Source: Pseudorhizobium xiangyangii
GTDB taxonomy: Bacteria > Pseudomonadota > Alphaproteobacteria > Rhizobiales > Rhizobiaceae
DNA: 64,000 nt
NCBI RefSeq assembly: GCF_020531965.1
Contig: NZ_JAJAWH010000008.1
Location: forward strand, 1-64,000
Reading direction: 5' to 3'
In this document: piece after piece, positions 62,502 through 64,000 of the stretch
How the letters are laid out: every line of letters begins with the position of its first letter
How positions within the stretch are numbered: the first letter of the stretch is position 1
The notes under the pieces: model-generated
What the model saw: only the letters and a program-made list of their open reading frames with translations
Database searches by the model: none
What the model was told of the DNA's origin: nothing
Translations under genes and position numbers: made by a program

Positions 62502-64000
62502 TTATTCGGCGGCAATTCGCTTGATGCCCGCCACCTGCGTCAGATATGCGCGCAGCGCTGCGGGCCGCACGGGCTTGTGCTGGATGGAAATATCGTCGCG
62601 CTCCGCCTCGGCCCGCACCTCGGGCGTCCGGTCGGCGGTGATCAGCAGGGCCGGTATTTCCGCCTTGTATGCCTGACGGATTCGGCGGATCGCCTCCACG
62701 CCGTTGCCCTCGCCCAGATGGTAGTCGGCGACGATGACCTCCGGCGGCGGCCCGGCGGAATTGATGAGGCTGTCGACATCCGCCAGGGATCCAGCCTGTC
62801 CGACAACGCAACCCCAACCGGATATGAGCAGGGCCATGCCCTCCAGGATCGTCACCTCGTTGTCGATGCACAGAACCCGCAGGCCGTTGAGCGGCTGCGA
62901 ACGCCGGCGCCGTTCCGGCTGCTCAGTGCTGCGCACAGTATGCGCCGAGGTGAGGTCGCGGGGAACGCTGACCCGGAAGATGGTGCCCTTGCCCTGCACG
63001 GACGACAGCTCGACCGGATGGTTGAGAACGCGGGAAATCCGGTCGACGATGGAAAGGCCGAGGCCGAGCCCGGATGCGGTGCGGGCTCCTTCGTCGAGGC
63101 GGGCGAATTCCTTGAAGACGGTCCGGAACTTCGAGGACGGAATTCCGATGCCCGAATCCAGCACTTCGATGACGACATCGTTTCCCCGGCGCCGGGCGCC
63201 GATGAGGATCTTGCCGCTTATCGTGTACTTGATGGCGTTCGAGACCAGGTTCTGGACCAGCCGGCGCAACAGGTTCACGTCGGAACGAACCCGCAGCGAA
63301 CTCGCCACGATGACGAATTCCAGGTTCTTCTCCCGTGCCATCGGGGCGAAGTCGGTTTTGATGCGGCGCAGGAGATTGTCGAGCGGCACCGACGTGATGC
63401 GCGGTTTCATGGCCCCGGTATCCAGACGCGAGATATCGAGGACGGCGCCAAGAATGGTCTCAACCGATTCCAGCGCGGAATCGATGTTGCGCACGAGCGG
63501 CTTGTTGTCGGACGTGCCAAGACGCTCCACCAGTGCGGAGGAATAGAGCCGGGCGGCGTTGAGCGGCTGGAGGATGTCATGGCCGGCCGCGGCGAAGAAC
63601 CTTGTCTTGCCGATATTGGCCTCCTCGGCGGCGGCGCGGGCTTCCGCCAGTTCGCGGTTGACGCGGGTCAGTTCAGCCGTGCGCTCCTCCACACGCTGTT
63701 CCAGCGTTTCGTTGGCCTGTTTCAGTGCGCGATCGGCGGCGACGCGCTCGGTGATGTCCGTCAGCGTTGCGACGATACCGCGGTCCGGCATCGCGTTCGA
63801 CCGTACCTCGATGATCCGCGTCCCTCCGCCGACAACAAGGGCGAAGGGCGCATCCAGCGTCTGGAACTGGCGCATCACGTCACCCTGGCCTTCGACAGCA
63901 ATGTCTCCGCGCTCGGAGAGGATGGCGACGATATCCACCAGAGGGTAGCCCACCTGGCCGGTCTGCTCGGGCAGGTCGAGAAGGTTTCGGAAACGGCGGT
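62502..64000 (-). CDS. Hybrid PAS sensor histidine kinase (5' end outside the window)
   Basis: At least 498 residues, open through the right edge (RNLLDLPEQTGQVGYPL reads in frame upstream of the first in-window start). The order is PAS_7-like domain, a coiled coil (LKQANETLEQRVEERTAELTRVN, split), a dimerisation domain with the phospho-His in FFAAAGHDILQPLNAARL, the ATPase domain (LVQNLVSNAIKYT, DSGIGIPSSKF, GLGLGLSIVDRI), then a C-terminal receiver with the phosphoacceptor Asp in VADYHLGEGN and Lys in QHKPVRP. The HDILQPL H-box marks the NahK-like group. Its output partner is unknown. Confidence 0.9.
   Translation of the reverse strand, partial: RRFRNLLDLPEQTGQVGYPLVDIVAILSERGDIAVEGQGDVMRQFQTLDAPFALVVGGGTRIIEVRSNAMPDRGIVATLTDITERVAADRALKQANETLEQRVEERTAELTRVNRELAEARAAAEEANIGKTRFFAAAGHDILQPLNAARLYSSALVERLGTSDNKPLVRNIDSALESVETILGAVLDISRLDTGAMKPRITSVPLDNLLRRIKTDFAPMAREKNLEFVIVASSLRVRSDVNLLRRLVQNLVSNAIKYTISGKILIGARRRGNDVVIEVLDSGIGIPSSKFRTVFKEFARLDEGARTASGLGLGLSIVDRISRVLNHPVELSSVQGKGTIFRVSVPRDLTSAHTVRSTEQPERRRRSQPLNGLRVLCIDNEVTILEGMALLISGWGCVVGQAGSLADVDSLINSAGPPPEVIVADYHLGEGNGVEAIRRIRQAYKAEIPALLITADRTPEVRAEAERDDISIQHKPVRPAALRAYLTQVAGIKRIAAE

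Overview
The window looks like chromosomal DNA of a member of the Rhizobiaceae (Rhizobium / Agrobacterium / Ciceribacter / Ensifer-like; the genus cannot be fixed from sequence alone). The support is high GC content, a gcrA homologue with clustered GANTC (CcrM) sites, a SAM-II riboswitch in front of metZ, the lptC-lptA-lptB-rpoN block, a large podJ homologue, an OpgC-type glucan succinyltransferase, and TRAP and ABC sugar catabolic operons of the rhizobial type. One tRNA gene, tRNA-Gly(CCC), is present. There is no rRNA, CRISPR array or prophage.

Positions 1-35,000 are mostly conserved housekeeping: gcrA; argD-argF-hslO; apaG; metZ under a SAM-II riboswitch with an apparent terminator/antiterminator; a two-domain dCTP deaminase; a GT2 glycosyltransferase; an S24/LexA-like regulator; a NarL-type response regulator; pyrD; a small CAP lipoprotein operon; the lipopolysaccharide export genes lptC/A/B with rpoN; sppA-ihfB-lapA; a ligase-associated helicase with its PdeM phosphoesterase; a universal stress protein behind an FNR/FixK-type box; an ECF sigma/anti-sigma pair divergent from a DUF4394 protein; a TSUP exporter with its TIGR02186 partner; and podJ. 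Positions 35,000-40,600 hold a fatty acid beta-oxidation operon (acyl-CoA dehydrogenase, thiolase, FadB-like fusion) with a 9-bp inverted-repeat operator inside its promoter.

Positions 41,250-61,100 are accessory carbohydrate catabolism. First comes a GntR-controlled operon on the + strand: regulator, TRAP transporter DctPQM, a zinc polyol/aldonate dehydrogenase, UxuA and UxuB. It probably feeds an aldonate such as L-gulonate or L-idonate through D-fructuronate and D-mannonate to KDG. Next, on the - strand, a nine-gene operon carries a sugar ABC transporter and L-fucose-type oxidative enzymes (aldose dehydrogenase, lactonase, mutarotase, fuconate dehydratase, ketodeoxyfuconate dehydrogenase, a zinc dehydrogenase). 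It is divergent from its own GntR regulator and a UxaA-family dehydratase. The two systems use related ACTGGT-type operators placed over or next to their promoters.

The most unusual structure is a compact element of about 600 bp (48,886-49,482) inserted exactly at the uxuB stop codon. It has near-perfect terminal inverted repeats, a CTAG (or TA) target duplication that rebuilds the stop codon, no transposase, and a single unrecognised 149-residue gene. The right end of the window holds an OpgC homologue and a hybrid histidine kinase cut off by the window edge.
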